Positions 62,245 to 64,000 of a stretch of DNA of 64,000 nt are shown piece by piece. The notes below the pieces were generated by a model. That model ran no database searches. It was not told the origin of the DNA and saw only the letters and a program-made list of their open reading frames with translations. The translations under genes and the position numbers were made by a program. Each line of letters begins with the position of its first letter. The stretch's first letter is position 1. The DNA comes from Phycisphaerales bacterium (GTDB lineage: Bacteria; Planctomycetota; Phycisphaerae; Phycisphaerales; UBA1924): the NCBI GenBank assembly GCA_905339235.1, contig CAJPFG010000009.1:1-64000 (forward strand), written 5' to 3'.

Positions 62245-62713
62245 TCTCTCTTTCATCATGTACTTCCCCCCTCCCGATCCGCCGCGCCCATGCAGGTCGT
62301 GTGCCAGGCCGCGCCTACCACGAGCCCAACAGCCCGAAGCCTAACGGCGGGGGTGAGGGGGTCTGTAGGTACTTCCCCGCCCACGTCGCGTTGCTACGCC
62401 CGCGGGAACAGCCGCGCTTGGCGACAGAGTTTGTTTCGCGCGTCCGGACGCGGGGAGGTCCGCTGGCGGGGTTGGTACGCCGCCCCGCCAAGAACGCGAC
62501 GTGGGCCAACGTGGGCGGACCCGTGGCGAACGGGCGCGGCCCGTAGCGGGCCGGGATCGGAGCGATGTGCCGCCCCCGGACGGGCCTGACGCCCGAGCGA
62601 TTCAGCGAACCAGCCAACCAGCGATCCAGCCATCCATGACCTGCCGCGTGCGCGGCGGGCCACCACGACGCCCCTGCGCCGCGCCCTCGCCGGTGCCCAC
62701 GACGGAGATCGCT
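62245..62713. other. Non-coding region between primase and methyltransferase genes
   Basis: The 62153-62713 gap of 561 bp is the largest gene-free stretch in the window. After the inverted repeat it contains CTCTCTCTTTCATC, a 10-bp direct repeat GTACTTCCCC (62260 and 62369), and a CAGCCA/CCAGC-type run (about 62606-62636). Open frames here are Arg/Gly-rich and unconvincing. Confidence 0.4.
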
Positions 62714-64000
62714 ATGAACATCGAGATGCTTCCCATCGGCGCGGTCAAGGAATACGACCGCAACCCCCGCACCATCAACGACGCCGCGATCGATGCGGTC
62801 GCCAAGAGCATCGAGGCCTTCGGCTTCAAGGTGCCGATCTTGATCGACGCCGACGGTGTGATCATCGCCGGCCACACGCGGCTCCGCGCCGCGCGGAAGC
62901 TCAGGCTGAAGGAAGTGCCGACGATCCGCGCGGCGGACCTGACGCCGGACCAGGTCAAGGCGCTGCGCATCGCCGACAACAAGGTCGCGTCGCTGACCTC
63001 GTGGGACATGGAGCTCCTGCCGCTGGAGCTCGCCGACCTCAAGGGCGTGGACTTCGACCTCGCGCTGCTCGGCTTCAGCGCCGAGGACCTCAGTGCCATC
63101 ATGGCCCCCGCCGGCAATGAGGGCCTCACCGATCCCGACGACATTCCTGGGCAGCCCGACGCCGCGACCACCGTTCCTGGCGACATCTGGGTGCTCGGCA
63201 ACCACCGCCTGATGTGCGGCGACTCATCGAAGCCCGAAGACCTGGACCGGCTGCTGGATGGCCAGCCGATCCATCTCGTCAACACGGACCCGCCGTACAA
63301 CGTGAAGGTCGAGCCGCGGAGCAACAACGCGATCGTCGCGGGCCTGAGTTCATTCGCGCTGCCGGGCAAGGCCGACCAGCACGACCAGCAGAGCGCCGAC
63401 CTCAACCGCTACCCCGAGAAGAGCCGCGCGACGCACAAGAAGCTCCGTGCCAAGGACCGGCCGCTCGCCAACGACTTCGTGTCCGATGACGAGTTCGACC
63501 GGCTGCTCGCGGCATGGTTCGGGAACATTACCCGCGTGCTGATCCCCGGTGGGACGTTCTACATCTGGGGCGGCTACGCCAACTGCGGCAACTACCCGCC
63601 CGTGCTCAAGCGCTGCGAGCTCTACTTCGCGCAGGCGATCATCTGGATCAAGGAGCACCCGGTCCTGACGCGCAAGGACTTCATGGGCAACCACGAGTGG
63701 TGCTTCTACGGCTGGAAGGAGGGCGCGGCCCACCGCTTCTTCGGCCCCGCGAACGTGCCGGACACGTGGTCGATCAAGAAAGTCAACCCGCAGAGCATGG
63801 TCCACCTCACGGAGAAGCCCGTCGAGCTGGCCCGCCGTGCCATCGAGTTCTCGTCGCGGCCCGGCGAGAACGTGCTCGACCTGTTCGGCGGCTCCGGCTC
63901 CACGCTCATCGGCGCGGAGATGACCGGGCGGCGCGCGTTCCTCATGGAGCTCGACGCACTCTACTGCGATGTGATCGTGCAGCGGTGGGAGAAGTTCACG
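62714..64000 (+). CDS. ParB-domain/DNA adenine methyltransferase fusion (3' end outside window)
   Basis: 429 residues visible, frame open to the window edge. ATG 62714 has GGAG 6 nt upstream. ParB/Srx-like N-domain (about 1-130): NPRTINDAAIDAVAKSIEAF, GFKVPILIDADGVIIAGHTR (GHTR is the typical ParB box), EVPTIRAADLTPDQVKALRI. Methyltransferase with HLVNTDPPYNVKVEPRS (DPPY motif IV), then NVLDLFGGSGSTLIGAEMTG (motif I after IV, beta-group order). Phages and integrative elements use these proteins to methylate adenines and evade host restriction. The fusion is common in phages. Confidence 0.92.
   Translation, partial: MNIEMLPIGAVKEYDRNPRTINDAAIDAVAKSIEAFGFKVPILIDADGVIIAGHTRLRAARKLRLKEVPTIRAADLTPDQVKALRIADNKVASLTSWDMELLPLELADLKGVDFDLALLGFSAEDLSAIMAPAGNEGLTDPDDIPGQPDAATTVPGDIWVLGNHRLMCGDSSKPEDLDRLLDGQPIHLVNTDPPYNVKVEPRSNNAIVAGLSSFALPGKADQHDQQSADLNRYPEKSRATHKKLRAKDRPLANDFVSDDEFDRLLAAWFGNITRVLIPGGTFYIWGGYANCGNYPPVLKRCELYFAQAIIWIKEHPVLTRKDFMGNHEWCFYGWKEGAAHRFFGPANVPDTWSIKKVNPQSMVHLTEKPVELARRAIEFSSRPGENVLDLFGGSGSTLIGAEMTGRRAFLMELDALYCDVIVQRWEKFT

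Noticed and set aside
62290..62589. Open frames in the gap after the primase
   Set aside because: Arg/Gly/Trp-rich in two frames at once and no ribosome site; treated as non-coding.

Overview
The window is GC-rich (roughly two thirds G+C by eye) and densely coded. It looks like a piece of a Planctomycetota chromosome, probably of the Phycisphaerae type. The pointers are an exported protein ending in a dockerin-like calcium loop, a lipoprotein GH29 fucosidase beside Tat-exported Gfo/Idh/MocA oxidoreductases, a NagB-LmbE fusion, an orphan FHA-GAF histidine kinase, a DUF2924/serine-recombinase module, and KdsD with a giant LptC/LptA-like protein (so an LPS-type outer membrane). The lineage is an inference from gene content; no rRNA is present.

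Region 1 (1-32674) is ordinary chromosome with some scars. It holds a copper-storage-like four-helix protein and its neighbour, the histidine kinase, a decayed gene, a complete IS1182-like element (4515-6016) with clear inverted repeats, and two unrelated palindromic intergenic repeats. Housekeeping genes follow: scpA, kdsD, an lptC/lptA-like gene, pyk, an iron-type solute-binding protein, a dicarboxylate/amino-acid symporter, aspS, a globin-fold protein apparently without its haem histidine, an S41 peptidase lipoprotein, an OPT transporter and an acetyltransferase. A minus-strand run from 32508 down to 24002 (NagB-LmbE, small ORF, sugar isomerase, two Gfo/Idh oxidoreductases, FGE-like protein, alpha-L-fucosidase) is tightly spaced, has several ATGA overlaps, and looks like a glycan/amino-sugar catabolic operon.

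Region 2 (32675-36640): an initiator tRNA (tRNA-fMet) with a strong terminator downstream marks an abrupt change of gene content. After it come a RadC/JAB protein and a four-gene module: small ORF, DUF2924 protein, large serine recombinase, HTH protein.

Region 3 (36754-54928) is a defence island of about 18 kb, all on the plus strand and mostly coupled by start-stop overlaps. The order is hsdM, a HARE-HTH/Mrr-like protein that has lost its catalytic segment, hsdS with an extra C-terminal domain, an SF1 helicase, a DUF2290-like protein, a CBS-like/HEPN-like protein, an HExxH zincin, a GmrSD-type DUF262/DUF1524 nuclease, hsdR, an XRE repressor, an ImmA/IrrE protease, and a pair of unknown genes. 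One palindromic operator (related to AGTGTGTAATACACACT) occurs before hsdM, before the XRE gene and before the unknown pair. This suggests that the XRE/ImmA switch controls the whole island. It is the best candidate here for an undescribed system.

Region 4 (55144-64000) resembles a phage or integrative-element replication block: sigma-like factor, Sak4-like ATPase, DUF669 protein, a RusA gene broken by a stop codon, an SF2 helicase ending in an SSB-like tip, a primase-polymerase/DUF3987 protein, an inverted iteron-like repeat (possible origin), and a ParB-methyltransferase fusion cut by the window edge. A 15-bp direct repeat (33814 and 55750) brackets the recombinase and defence block.
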